From Auanema rhodensis (lineage: Eukaryota; Nematoda; Chromadorea; Rhabditida; Rhabditidae): a stretch of DNA of 64,000 nt. Below, in pieces: positions 25,976 through 39,313 of this stretch. Positions within the stretch are counted from its first letter, which is position 1; each line of letters starts with the position of its first letter. The stretch is taken from contig OZ059898.1 in the NCBI GenBank assembly GCA_964057225.1, forward strand, positions 1,302,001-1,366,000, in the 5' to 3' direction. Under the pieces are notes generated by a model. That model ran no database searches. It saw nothing but the letters and a program-made list of their open reading frames with translations, and had not been told where the DNA came from. The translations under genes and the position numbers were made by a program.

Positions 25976-27028
25976 TTCAAACAATCATAACTAATTTTTG
26001 TATTAAGCGTTTCTCAATGTAGTATAGTGCATTCGATGCGGATTTTTAAGCTGCGTCGATCTGTGTTATCAGATTTGCACTAGCTTAAAAATGCACCGAG
26101 ATATAAACTGATATAAGTTCACACTTATATCCTCGATTTTCACCCTGAAGAATTATTTTTTTCGTTGAATAACATTGTCCATCGTCTTTACCTTGAAAAA
26201 AGGAATCTAAAAACATCTACTTTTTGCTAAATTATTTTGAAATTTTTTGAAAAAATTTTTGACAAAATGTTTTTGGAAGCAATGTTGAGTGTACATGGAA
26301 ACTCAACATACACTAATGCATCATTTTTCAAACGATCATAACTAATTTTTGTATTAAGCGTTTCTCAATGTGGTATAGTGCATTCGATGCGGATTTTTAA
26401 GCTGCGTCGATCTGTGTTATCAGATTTGCGCTAGCTTAAAAATGCACCGAGATATAAACTGATATAAGTTCACACTTATATCCTCGATTTTCACCCTGAA
26501 GAATTAATTTTTTCGTTGAATAACATTGTCCATCGTCTTTACCTTGAAAAAAGGAATCTAAAAACATCTACTTTTTGCTAAATTATTTTGAAATTTTTCG
26601 AAAAAATTTTTGTCAAAATGTTTTTGGAAGCAATGTTGAGTGTACATGGAAACTCAACATACACTAATGCATCATTTTTCAAACAATCATAACTAATTTT
26701 TGTATTGAGCGTTTCTCAATGTAGTATAGTGCATTCGATGCGGATTTTTAAGCTGCGTCGATCTGTGTTATCAGATTTGCGCTAGCTTAAAAATGCACCG
26801 AGATATAAACTGATATAAGTTCACACTTATATCCTCGATTTTCACCCTGAAGAATTAATTTTTTCGTTGAATAACATTGTCCATCGTCTTTGCCTTGAAA
26901 AAAGGAATCTAAAAACATCTACTTTTTGCTAAATTATTTTGAAATTTTTCGAAAAAATTTTTGTCAAAATGTTTTTGGAAGCAATGTTGAGTGTACATGG
27001 AAACTCAACATACACTAATGCATCATTT
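25976..27028 (+). repeat. 3-unit block, copy 1 (1053 bp)
   Basis: First unit has A8, GAATTATTTTTTTC, CTTTACC, ATTTTTTGAAAA and TTTGACAAAATG; second has G46 with CTTTACC; third is y. The next three units repeat the pattern. The first unit shares all these variants with the unit at 1756, 24.2 kb away, and both are followed by a G46+CTTTACC unit, so the pair is an old or dispersed sub-block. Private variant here: TTGCACTAGC near 26079. Confidence 0.75.
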
Positions 27029-28081
27029 TTCAAACAATCATAACTAATTTTTGTATTAAGCGTTTCTCAATGTAGTATAGTGCATTCGATGCGGATTTTT
27101 AAGCTGCGTCGATCTGTGTTATCAGATTTGCGCTAGCTTAAAAATGCACCGAGATATAAACTGATATAAGTTCACACTTATATCCTCGATTTTCACCCTG
27201 AAGAATTATTTTTTTCGTTGAATAACATTGTCCATCGTCTTTACCTTGAAAAAAGGAATCTAAAAACATCTACTTTTTGCTAAATTATTTTGAAATTTTT
27301 TGAAAAAATTTTTGACAAAATGTTTTTGGAAGCAATGTTGAGTGTACATGGAAACTCAACATACACTAATGCATCATTTTTCAAACGATCATAACTAATT
27401 TTTGTATTAAGCGTTTCTCAATGTGGTATAGTGCATTCGATGCGGATTTTTAAGCTGCGTCGATCTGTGTTATCAGATTTGCGCTAGCTTAAAAATGCAC
27501 CGAGATATAAACTGATATAAGTTCACACTTATATCCTCGATTTTCACCCTGAAGAATTAATTTTTTCGTTGAATAACATTGTCCATCGTCTTTACCTTGA
27601 AAAAAGAAATCTAAAAACATCTACTTTTTGCTAAATTATTTTGAAATTTTTCGAAAAAATTTTTGTCAAAATGTTTTTGGAAGCAATGTTGAGTGTACAT
27701 GGAAACTCAACATACACTAATGCATCATTTTTCAAACAATCATAACTAATTTTTGTATTGAGCGTTTCTCAATGTAGTATAGTGCATTCGATGCGGATTT
27801 TTAAGCTGCGTCGATCTGTGTTATCAGATTTGCGCTAGCTTAAAAATGCACCGAGATATAAACTGATATAAGTTCACACTTATATCCTCGATTTTCACCC
27901 TGAAGAATTAATTTTTTCGTTGAATAACATTGTCCATCGTCTTTGCCTTGAAAAAAGAAATCTAAAAACATCTACTTTTTGCTAAATTATTTTGAAATTT
28001 TTCGAAAAAATTTTTGTCAAAATGTTTTTGGAAGCAATGTTGAGTGTACATGGAAACTCAACATACACTAATGCATCATTT
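27029..28081 (+). repeat. 3-unit block, copy 2 (1053 bp)
   Basis: Directly follows copy 1 with the same three subtypes. Its second and third units both carry AAAGAAATC (A at p228) instead of AAAGGAATC, although they belong to different subtypes, and the matching units of copy 1 do not. A variant shared by two adjacent unlike monomers suggests short-tract conversion between neighbours. Confidence 0.75.
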
Positions 28082-31000
28082 TTCAAACGATCATAACTAA
28101 TTTTTGTATTAAGCGTTTCTCAATGTGGTATAGTGCATTCGATGCGGATTTTTAAGCTGCGTCGATCTGTGTTATCAGATTTGCGCTAGCTTAAAAATGC
28201 ACCGAGATATAAACTGATATAAGTTCACACTTATATCCTCGATTTTCACCCTGAAGAATTAATTTTTTCGTTGAATAACATTGTCCATCGTCTTTGCCTT
28301 GAAAAAAGGAATCTAAAAACATCTACTTTTTGCTAAATTATTTTGAAATTTTTCGAAAAAATTTTTGTCAAAATGTTTTTGGAAGCAATGTTGAGTGTAC
28401 ATGGAAACTCAACATACACTAATGCATCATTTTTCAAACAATCATAACTAATTTTTGTATTAAGCGTTTCTCAATGTGGTATAGTGCATTCGATGCGGAT
28501 TTTTAAGCTGCGTCGATCTGTGTTATCAGATTTGCGCTAGCTGAAAAATGCACCGAGATATAAACTGATATAAGTTCACACTTATATCCTCGATTTTCAC
28601 CCTGAAGAATTAATTTTTTCGTTGAATAACATTGTCCATCGTCTTTGCCTTGAAAAAAGGAATCTAAAAACATCTACTCTTTGCTAAATTATTTTGAAAT
28701 TTTTCGAAAAAATTTTTGTCAAAATGTTTTTGGAAGCAATGTTGAGTGTACATGGAAACTCAACATACACTAATGCATCATTTTTCAAACAATCATAACT
28801 AATTTTTGTATTGAGCGTTTCTCAATGTAGTATAGTGCATTCGATGCGGATTTTTAAGCTGCGTCGATCTGTGTTATCAGATTTGCGCTAGCTTAAAAAT
28901 GCACCGAGATATAAACTGATATAAGTTCACACTTATATCCTCGATTTTCACCCTGAAGAATTAATTTTTTCGTTGAATAACATTGTCCATCGTCTTTGCC
29001 TTGAAAAAAGGAATCTAAAAACATCTACTTTTTGCTAAATTATTTTGAAATTTTTCGAAAAAATTTTTGTCAAAATGTTTTTGGAAGCAATGTTGAGTGT
29101 ACATGGAAACTCAACATACACTAATGCATCATTTTTCAAACGATCATAACTAATTTTTGTATTAAGCGTTTCTCAATGTGGTATAGTGCATTCGATGCGG
29201 ATTTTTAAGCTGCGTCGATCTGTGTTATCAGATTTGCGCTAGCTTAAAAATGCACCGAGATATAAACTGATATAAGTTCACACTTATATCCTCGATTTTC
29301 ACCCTGAAGAATTAATTTTTTCGTTGAATAACATTGTCCATCGTCTTTGCCTTGAAAAAAGGAATCTAAAAACATCTACTTTTTGCTAAATTATTTTGAA
29401 ATTTTTCGAAAAAATTTTTGTCAAAATGTTTTTGGAAGCAATGTTGAGTGTACATGGAAACTCAACATACACTAATGCATCATTTTTCAAACAATCATAA
29501 CTAATTTTTGTATTAAGCGTTTCTCAATGTAGTATAGTGCATTCGATGCGGATTTTTAAGCTGCGTCGATCTGTGTTATCAGATTTGCGCTAGCTTAAAA
29601 ATGCACCGAGATATCAACTGATATAAGTTCACACTTATATCCTCGATTTTCACCCTGAAGAAATAATTTTTTAGTTGAATAACATTGTCCATCGTCTTTG
29701 CCTTGAAAAATGGAATCTAAAAACATCTACTCTTTGCTAAATTATCTTGAAATTTTTCGAAAAAATTTTTGTCAAAATGTTTTTGGAAGCAATGTTGAGT
29801 GTACATGGAAACTCAACATACACTAATGCATCATTTTTCAAACGATCATAACTAATTTTTGTATTAAGCGTTTCTCAATGTAGTATAGTGCATTCGATGC
29901 GGATTTTTAAGCTGCGTCGATCTGTGTTATCAGATTTGCGCTAGCTTGAAAATGCACCGAGATATAAACTGATATAAGTTCACACTTATATCCTCGATTT
30001 TCACCCTGAAGAATTAATTTTTTCGTTGAATAACATTGTCCATCGTCTTTACCTTGAAAAAAGGAATCTAAAAACATCTACTTTTTGCTAAATTATTTTG
30101 AAATTTTTCGAAAAAATTTTTGTCAAAATGTTTTTGGAAGCAATGTTGAGTGTACATGGAAACTCAACATACACTAATGCATCATTTTTCAAACGATCAT
30201 AACTAATTTTTGTATTAAGCGTTTCTCAATGTAGTATAGTGCATTCGATGCGGATTTTTAAGCTGCGTCGATCTGTGTTATCAGATTTGCGCTAGCTTAA
30301 AAATGCACCGAGATATAAACTGATATAAGTTCACACTTATATCCTCGATTTTCACCCTGAAGAATTAATTTTTTCGTTGAATAACATTGTCCATCGTCTT
30401 TGCCTTGAAAACAGGAATCTAAAAACATCTACTTTTTGCTAAATTATTTTGAAATTTTTCGAAAAAATTTTTGTCAAAATGTTTTTGGAAGCAATGTTGA
30501 GTGTACATGGAAACTCAACATACACTAATGCATCATTTTTCAAACGATCATAACTAATTTTTGTATTAAGCGTTTCTCAATGTAGTATAGTGCATTCGTT
30601 GCGGATTTTTAAGCTGCGTCGTTCTGTGTTATCAGATTTGCGCTAGCTTAAAAATGCACCGAGAAATCAACTGATATAAGTTCACACTTATATCCTCGAT
30701 TTTCACCCTGAAGAATTAATTTTTTCGTTGAATAACATTGTCCATCGTCTTTGCCTTGAAAAAAGGAATCTAAAAACATCTACTTTTTGCTAAATTATTT
30801 TGAAATTTTTCGAAAAAATTTTTGTCAAAATGTTTTTGGAAGCAATGTTGAGTGTACATGGAAACTCAACATACACTAATGCATCATTTTTCAAACGATC
30901 ATAACTAATTTTTGTATTAAGCGTTTCTCAATGTGGTATAGTGCATTCGATGCGGATTTTTAAGCTGCGTCGATCTGTGTTATCAGATTTGCGCTAGCTT

Positions 31001-34000
31001 AAAAATGCACCGAGATATAAACTGATATAAGTTCACACTTATATCCTCGATTTTCACCCTGAAGAATTAATTTTTTCGTTGAATAACATTGTCCATCGTC
31101 TTTGCCTTGAAAAAAGGAATCTAAAAACATCTACTTTTTGCTAAATTATTTTGAAATTTTTCGAAAAAATTTTTGTCAAAATGTTTTTGGAAGCAATGTT
31201 GAGTGTACATGGAAACTCAACATACACTAATGCATCATTTTTCAAACGATCATAACTAATTTTTGTATTAAGCGTTTCTCAATGTAGTATAGTGCATTCG
31301 ATGCGGATTTTTAAGCTGCGTCGATCTGTGTTATCAGATTTGCGCTAGCTTAAAAATGCACCGAGATATAAACTGATATAAGTTCACACTTATATCCTCG
31401 ATTTTCACCCTGAAGAATTAATTTTTTCGTTGAATAACATTGTCCATCGTCTTTGCCTTGAAAAAAGGAATCTAAAAACATCTACTTTTTGCTAAATTAT
31501 TTTGAAATTTTTCGAAAAAATTTTTGTCAAAATGTTTTTGGAAGCAATGTTGAGTGTACATGGAAACTCAACATACACTAATGCATCATTTTTCAAACGA
31601 TCATAACTAATTTTTGTATTAAGCGTTTCTCAATGTAGTATAGTGCATTCGTTGCGGATTTTTAAGCTGCGTCGTTCTGTGTTATCAGATTTGCGCTAGC
31701 TTAAAAATGCACCGAGAAATCAACTGATATAAGTTCACACTTATATCCTCGATTTTCACCCTGAAGAATTAATTTTTTCGTTGAATAACATTGTCCATCG
31801 TCTTTGCCTTGAAAAAAGGAATCTAAAAACATCTACTTTTTGCTAAATTATTTTGAAATTTTTCGAAAAAATTTTTGTCAAAATGTTTTTGGAAGCAATG
31901 TTGAGTGTACATGGAAACTCAACATACACTAATGCATCATTTTTCAAACGATCATAACTAATTTTTGTATTAAGCGTTTCTCAATGTAGTATAGTGCATT
32001 CGTTGCGGATTTTTAAGCTGCGTCGTTCTGTGTTATCAGATTTGCGCTAGCTTAAAAATGCACCGAGAAATCAACTGATATAAGTTCACACTTATATCCT
32101 CGATTTTCACCCTGAAGAATTAATTTTTTCGTTGAATAACATTGTCCATCGTCTTTGCCTTGAAAAAAGGAATCTAAAAACATCTACTTTTTGCTAAATT
32201 ATTTTGAAATTTTTCGAAAAAATTTTTGTCAAAATGTTTTTGGAAGCAATGTTGAGTGTACATGGAAACTCAACATACACTAATGCATCATTTTTCAAAC
32301 GATCATAACTAATTTTTGTATTAAGCGTTTCTCAATGTGGTATAGTGCATTCGATGCGGATTTTTAAGCTGCGTCGATCTGTGTTATCAGATTTGCGCTA
32401 GCTTAAAAATGCACCGAGATATAAACTGATATAAGTTCACACTTATATCCTCGATTTTCACCCTGAAGAATTAATTTTTTCGTTGAATAACATTGTCCAT
32501 CGTCTTTGCCTTGAAAAAAGGAATCTAAAAACATCTACTTTTTGCTAAATTATTTTGAAATTTTTCGAAAAAATTTTTGTCAAAATGTTTTTGGAAGCAA
32601 TGTTGAGTGTACATGGAAACTCAACATACACTAATGCATCATTTTTCAAACAATCATAACTAATTTTTGTATTGAGCGTTTCTCAATGTAGTATAGTGCA
32701 TTCGATGCGGATTTTTAAGCTGCGTCGATCTGTGTTATCAGATTTGCGCTAGCTTAAAAATGCACCGAGATATAAACTGATATAAGTTCACACTTATATC
32801 CTCGATTTTCACCCTGAAGAATTAATTTTTTCGTTGAATAACATTGTCCATCGTCTTTGCCTTGAAAAAAGGAATCTAAAAACATCTACTTTTTGCTAAA
32901 TTATTTTGAAATTTTTCGAAAAAATTTTTGTCAAAATGTTTTTGGAAGCAATGTTGAGTGTACATGGAAACTCAACATACACTAATGCATCATTTTTCAA
33001 ACGATCATAACTAATTTTTGTATTAAGCGTTTCTCAATGTGGTATAGTGCATTCGATGCGGATTTTTAAGCTGCGTCGATCTGTGTTATCAGATTTGCGC
33101 TAGCTTAAAAATGCACCGAGATATAAACTGATATAAGTTCACACTTATATCCTCGATTTTCACCCTGAAGAATTAATTTTTTCGTTGAATAACATTGTCC
33201 ATCGTCTTTGCCTTGAAAAAAGGAATCTAAAAACATCTACTTTTTGCTAAATTATTTTGAAATTTTTCGAAAAAATTTTTGTCAAAATGTTTTTGGAAGC
33301 AATGTTGAGTGTACATGGAAACTCAACATACACTAATGCATCATTTTTCAAACAATCATAACTAATTTTTGTATTAAGCGTTTCTCAATGTGGTATAGTG
33401 CATTCGATGCGGATTTTTAAGCTGCGTCGATCTGTGTTATCAGATTTGCGCTAGCTTAAAAATGCACCGAGATATAAACTGATATAAGTTCACACTTATA
33501 TCCTCGATTTTCACCCTGAAGAATTAATTTTTTCGTTGAATAACATTGTCCATCGTCTTTGCCTTGAAAAAAGGAATCTAAAAACATCTACTTTTTGCTA
33601 AATTATTTTGAAATTTTTCGAAAAAATTTTTGTCAAAATGTTTTTGGAAGCAATGTTGAGTGTACATGGAAACTCAACATACACTAATGCATCATTTTTC
33701 AAACAATCATAACTAATTTTTGTATTGAGCGTTTCTCAATGTAGTATAGTGCATTCGATGCGGATTTTTAAGCTGCGTCGATCTGTGTTATCAGATTTGC
33801 GCTAGCTTAAAAATGCACCGAGATATAAACTGATATAAGTTCACACTTATATCCTCGATTTTCACCCTGAAGAATTAATTTTTTCGTTGAATAACATTGT
33901 CCATCGTCTTTGCCTTGAAAAAAGGAATCTAAAAACATCTACTTTTTGCTAAATTATTTTGAAATTTTTCGAAAAAATTTTTGTCAAAATGTTTTTGGAA

Positions 34001-37000
34001 GCAATGTTGAGTGTACATGGAAACTCAACATACACTAATGCATCATTTTTCAAACGATCATAACTAATTTTTGTATTAAGCGTTTCTCAATGTGGTATAG
34101 TGCATTCGATGCGGATTTTTAAGCTGCGTCGATCTGTGTTATCAGATTTGCGCTAGCTTAAAAATGCACCGAGATATAAACTGATATAAGTTCACACTTA
34201 TATCCTCGATTTTCACCCTGAAGAATTAATTTTTTCGTTGAATAACATTGTCCATCGTCTTTGCCTTGAAAAAAGGAATCTAAAAACATCTACTTTTTGC
34301 TAAATTATTTTGAAATTTTTCGAAAAAATTTTTGTCAAAATGTTTTTGGAAGCAATGTTGAGTGTACATGGAAACTCAACATACACTAATGCATCATTTT
34401 TCAAACGATCATAACTAATTTTTGTATTAAGCGTTTCTCAATGTGGTATAGTGCATTCGATGCGGATTTTTAAGCTGCGTCGATCTGTGTTATCAGATTT
34501 GCGCTAGCTTAAAAATGCACCGAGATATAAACTGATATAAGTTCACACTTATATCCTCGATTTTCACCCTGAAGAATTAATTTTTTCGTTGAATAACATT
34601 GTCCATCGTCTTTGCCTTGAAAAAAGGAATCTAAAAACATCTACTTTTTGCTAAATTATTTTGAAATTTTTCGAAAAAATTTTTGTCAAAATGTTTTTGG
34701 AAGCAATGTTGAGTGTACATGGAAACTCAACATACACTAATGCATCATTTTTCAAACAATCATAACTAATTTTTGTATTGAGCGTTTCTCAATGTAGTAT
34801 AGTGCATTCGATGCGGATTTTTAAGCTGCGTCGATCTGTGTTATCAGATTTGCGCTAGCTTAAAAATGCACCGAGATATAAACTGATATAAGTTCACACT
34901 TATATCCTCGATTTTCACCCTGAAGAATTAATTTTTTCGTTGAATAACATTGTCCATCGTCTTTGCCTTGAAAAAAGGAATCTAAAAACATCTACTTTTT
35001 GCTAAATTATTTTGAAATTTTTCGAAAAAATTTTTGTCAAAATGTTTTTGGAAGCAATGTTGAGTGTACATGGAAACTCAACATACACTAATGCATCATT
35101 TTTCAAACGATCATAACTAATTTTTGTATTAAGCGTTTCTCAATGTGGTATAGTGCATTCGATGCGGATTTTTAAGCTGCGTCGATCTGTGTTATCAGAT
35201 TTGCGCTAGCTTAAAAATGCACCGAGATATAAACTGATATAAGTTCACACTTATATCCTCGATTTTCACCCTGAAGAATTAATTTTTTCGTTGAATAACA
35301 TTGTCCATCGTCTTTGCCTTGAAAAAAGGAATCTAAAAACATCTACTTTTTGCTAAATTATTTTGAAATTTTTCGAAAAAATTTTTGTCAAAATGTTTTT
35401 GGAAGCAATGTTGAGTGTACATGGAAACTCAACATACACTAATGCATCATTTTTCAAACAATCATAACTAATTTTTGTATTAAGCGTTTCTCAATGTAGT
35501 ATAGTGCATTCGATGCGGATTTTTAAGCTGCGTCGATCTGTGTTATCAGATTTGCGCTAGCTTGAAAATGCACCGAGATATCAACTGATATAAGTTCACA
35601 CTTATATCCTCGATTTTCACCCTGAAGAATTAATTTTTTAGTTGAATAACATTGTCCATCGTCTTTGCCTTGAAAAAAGGAATCTAAAAACATCTACTTT
35701 TTGCTAAATTATCTTGAAATTTTTCGAAAAAATTTTTGTCAAAATGTTTTTGGAAGCAATGTTGAGTGTACATGGAAACTCAACATACACTAATGCATCA
35801 TTTTTCAAACGATCATAACTAATTTTTGTATTAAGCGTTTCTCAATGTAGTATAGTGCATTCGATGCGGATTTTTAAGCTGCGTCGATCTGTGTTATCAG
35901 ATTTGCGCTAGCTTGAAAATGCACCGAGATATAAACTGATATAAGTTCACACTTATATCCTCGATTTTCACCCTGAAGAATTAATTTTTTCGTTGAATAA
36001 CATTGTCCATCGTCTTTACCTTGAAAAAAGGAATCTAAAAACATCTACTTTTTGCTAAATTATTTTGAAATTTTTCGAAAAAATTTTTGTCAAAATGTTT
36101 TTGGAAGCAATGTTGAGTGTACATGGAAACTCAACATACACTACTGCATCATTTTTCAAACGATCATAACTAATTTTTGTATTAAGCGTTTCTCAATGTA
36201 GTATAGTGCATTCGATGCGGATTTTTAAGCTGCGTCGATCTGTGTTATCAGATTTGCGCTAGCTTAAAAATGCACCGAGATATAAACTGATATAAGTTCA
36301 CACTTATATCCTCGATTTTCACCCTGAAGAATTAATTTTTTCGTTGAATAACATTGTCCATCGTCTTTGCCTTGAAAAAAGGAATCTAAAAACATCTACT
36401 TTTTGCTAAATTATTTTGAAATTTTTCGAAAAAATTTTTGTCAAAATGTTTTTGGAAGCAATGTTGAGTGTACATGGAAACTCAACATACACTAATGCAT
36501 CATTTTTCAAACGATCATAACTAATTTTTGTATTAAGCGTTTCTCAATGTAGTATAGTGCATTCGTTGCGGATTTTTAAGCTGCGTCGTTCTGTGTTATC
36601 AGATTTGCGCTAGCTTAAAAATGCACCGAGAAATCAACTGATATAAGTTCACACTTATATCCTCGATTTTCACCCTGAAGAATTAATTTTTTCGTTGAAT
36701 AACATTGTCCATCGTCTTTGCCTTGAAAAAAGGAATCTAAAAACATCTACTTTTTGCTAAATTATTTTGAAATTTTTCGAAAAAATTTTTGTCAAAATGT
36801 TTTTGGAAGCAATGTTGAGTGTACATGGAAACTCAACATACACTAATGCATCATTTTTCAAACGATCATAACTAATTTTTGTATTAAGCGTTTCTCAATG
36901 TAGTATAGTGCATTCGTTGCGGATTTTTAAGCTGCGTCGTTCTGTGTTATCAGATTTGCGCTAGCTTAAAAATGCACCGAGAAATCAACTGATATAAGTT

Positions 37001-37909
37001 CACACTTATATCCTCGATTTTCACCCTGAAGAATTAATTTTTTCGTTGAATAACATTGTCCATCGTCTTTGCCTTGAAAAAAGGAATCTAAAAACATCTA
37101 CTTTTTGCTAAATTATTTTGAAATTTTTCGAAAAAATTTTTGTCAAAATGTTTTTGGAAGCAATGTTGAGTGTACATGGAAACTCAACATACACTAATGC
37201 ATCATTTTTCAAACGATCATAACTAATTTTTGTATTAAGCGTTTCTCAATGTAGTATAGTGCATTCGATGCGGATTTTTAAGCTGCGTCGATCTGTGTTA
37301 TCAGATTTGCGCTAGCTTAAAAATGCACCGAGATATAAACTGATATAAGTTCACACTTATATCCTCGATTTTCACCCTGAAGAATTAATTTTTTCGTTGA
37401 ATAACATTGTCCATCGTCTTTGCCTTAAAAAAAGGAATCTAAAAACATCTACTTTTTGCTAAATTATTTTGAAATTTTTCGAAAAAATTTTTGTCAAAAT
37501 GTTTTTGGAAGCAATGTTGAGTGTACATGGAAACTCAACATACACTAATGCATCATTTTTCAAACGATCATAACTAATTTTTGTATTAAGCGTTTCTCAA
37601 TGTAGTATAGTGCATTCGATGCGGATTTTTAAGCTGCGTCGTTCTGTGTTATCAGATTTGCGCTAGCTTAAAAATGCACCGAGATATCAACTGATATAAG
37701 TTCACACTTATATCTTCGATTTTCACCCTGAAGAATTAATTTTTTCGTTGAATAACATTGTCCATCGTCTTTGCCTTGAAAAAAGGAATCTAAAAACATC
37801 TACTTTTTGCTAAATTATTTTGAAATTTTTCGAAAAAATTTTTGTCAAAATGTTTTTGGAAGCAATGTTGAGTGTACATGGAAACTCAACATACACTAAT
37901 GCATCATTT

Positions 37910-39313
37910 TTCAAACGATCATAACTAATTTTTGTACTAAGCGTTTCTCAATGTAGTATAGTGCATTCGATGCGGATTTTTAAGCTGCGTCGTTCTGTGT
38001 TATCAGATTTGCGCTAGCTTAAAAATGCACCGAGATATCAACTGATATAAGTTCACACTTATATCTTCGATTTTCACCCTGAAGAATTAATTTTTTCGTT
38101 GAATAACATTGTCCATCGTCTTTGCCTTGAAAAAAGGAATCTGAAAACATCTACTTTTTGCTAAATTATTTTGAAATTTTTCGAAAAAATTTTTGTCAAA
38201 ATGTTTTTGGAAGCAATGTTGAGTGTACATGGAAACTCAACATACACTAATGCATCATTTTTCAAACGATCATAACTAATTTTTGTATTAAGCGTTTCTC
38301 AATGTAGTATAGTGCATTCGATGCGGATTTTTAAGCTGCGTCGTTCTGTGTTATCAGATTTGCGCTAGCTTAAAAATGCACCGAGATATCAACTGATATA
38401 AGTTCACACTTATATCCTCGATTTTCACCCTGAAGAATTAATTTTTTCAATGAATAACATTGTCCATCGTCTTTACCTTGAAAAAAGGAATCTAAAAACA
38501 TCTACTTTTTGCTAAATTATTTTGAAATTTTTCGAAAAAATTTTTGTCAAAATGTTTTTGGAAGCAATGTTGAGTGTACATGGAAACTCAACATACACTA
38601 ATGCATCATTTTTCAAACGATCATAACTAATTTTTGTATTAAGCGTTTCTCAATGTGGTATAGTGCATTCGATGCGGATTTTTAAGCTGCGTCGATCTGT
38701 GTTATCAGATTTGCGCTAGCTTAAAAATGCACCGAGATATAAACTGATATAAGTTCACACTTATATCCTCGATTTTCACCCTGAAGAATCAATTTTTTCG
38801 TTGAATAACATTGTCCATCGTCTTTGCCTTGAAAAAAGGAATCTAAAAACATCTACTTTTTGCTAAATTATTTTGAAATTTTTCGAAAAAATTTTTGTCA
38901 AAATGTTTTTGGAAGCAATGTTGAGTGTACATGGAAACTCAACATACACTAATGCATCATTTTTCAAACGATCATAACTAATTTTTGTATTAAGCGTTTC
39001 TCAATGTAGTATAGTGCATTCGATGCGGATTTTTAAGCTGCGTCGATCTGTGTTATCAGATTTGCGCTAGCTTAAAAATGCACCGAGATATCAACTGATA
39101 TAAGTTCACACTTATATCCTCGATTTTCACCCTGAAGAATTAATTTTTTCGTCGAATAACATTGTCCATCGTCTTTGCCTTGAAAAAAGGAATCTAAAAA
39201 CATCTACTTTTTGCTAAATTATCTTGAAATTTTTCGAAAAAATTTTTGTCAAAATGTTTTTGGAAGCAATGTTGAGTGTACATGGAAACTCAACATACAC
39301 TAATGCATCATTT
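37910..39313 (+). repeat. 4-unit block matching 41420-42823 at 10-unit spacing
   Basis: Order: T84+C130+T157 unit, T84+C130 unit with CTTTACC, z unit, then a unit with TTCGTCG and TTATCTTG. Units at 41420, 41771, 42122 and 42473 follow the same order, 3510 bp later. Each unit has private changes: TGTACTAAG near 37936, TTTTTTCAATGAAT near 38448, GAATCAATTT near 38790, and in the second copy GATGTGG near 41482, GTTCTTTG near 41856 and GATATTAAC near 42602. The divergence suggests an older duplication than the 15-unit one. Confidence 0.6.

Larger units (their letters stand above)
1..37558 (+). repeat. Array domain A: units 1-107, mixed higher-order organisation
   Basis: Units here fall into subtypes with linked variants. 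x: A8, G46, G111, C247. y: A8, G30. z: G46 with otherwise majority bases. w: A8, C130, A188, T226, C247, C261. v: G112 with A215. s: majority bases. t: T61 and T84; from unit 49 (16849) onward the t units also have A127 and C130, whereas those at 10180 and 14392 do not. The order is not one fixed period: units 10-15 alternate z and y, units 16-44 hold x-y dimers and two 12-unit blocks, units 58-74 hold w-v-s-t and its 8-spaced repeat, units 75-80 a trimer pair, units 84-107 z, y, w-v-s-t and extra t units. Units 1-9 are the least regular. The boundary at about 37.5 kb is gradual over one or two units. Confidence 0.8.
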
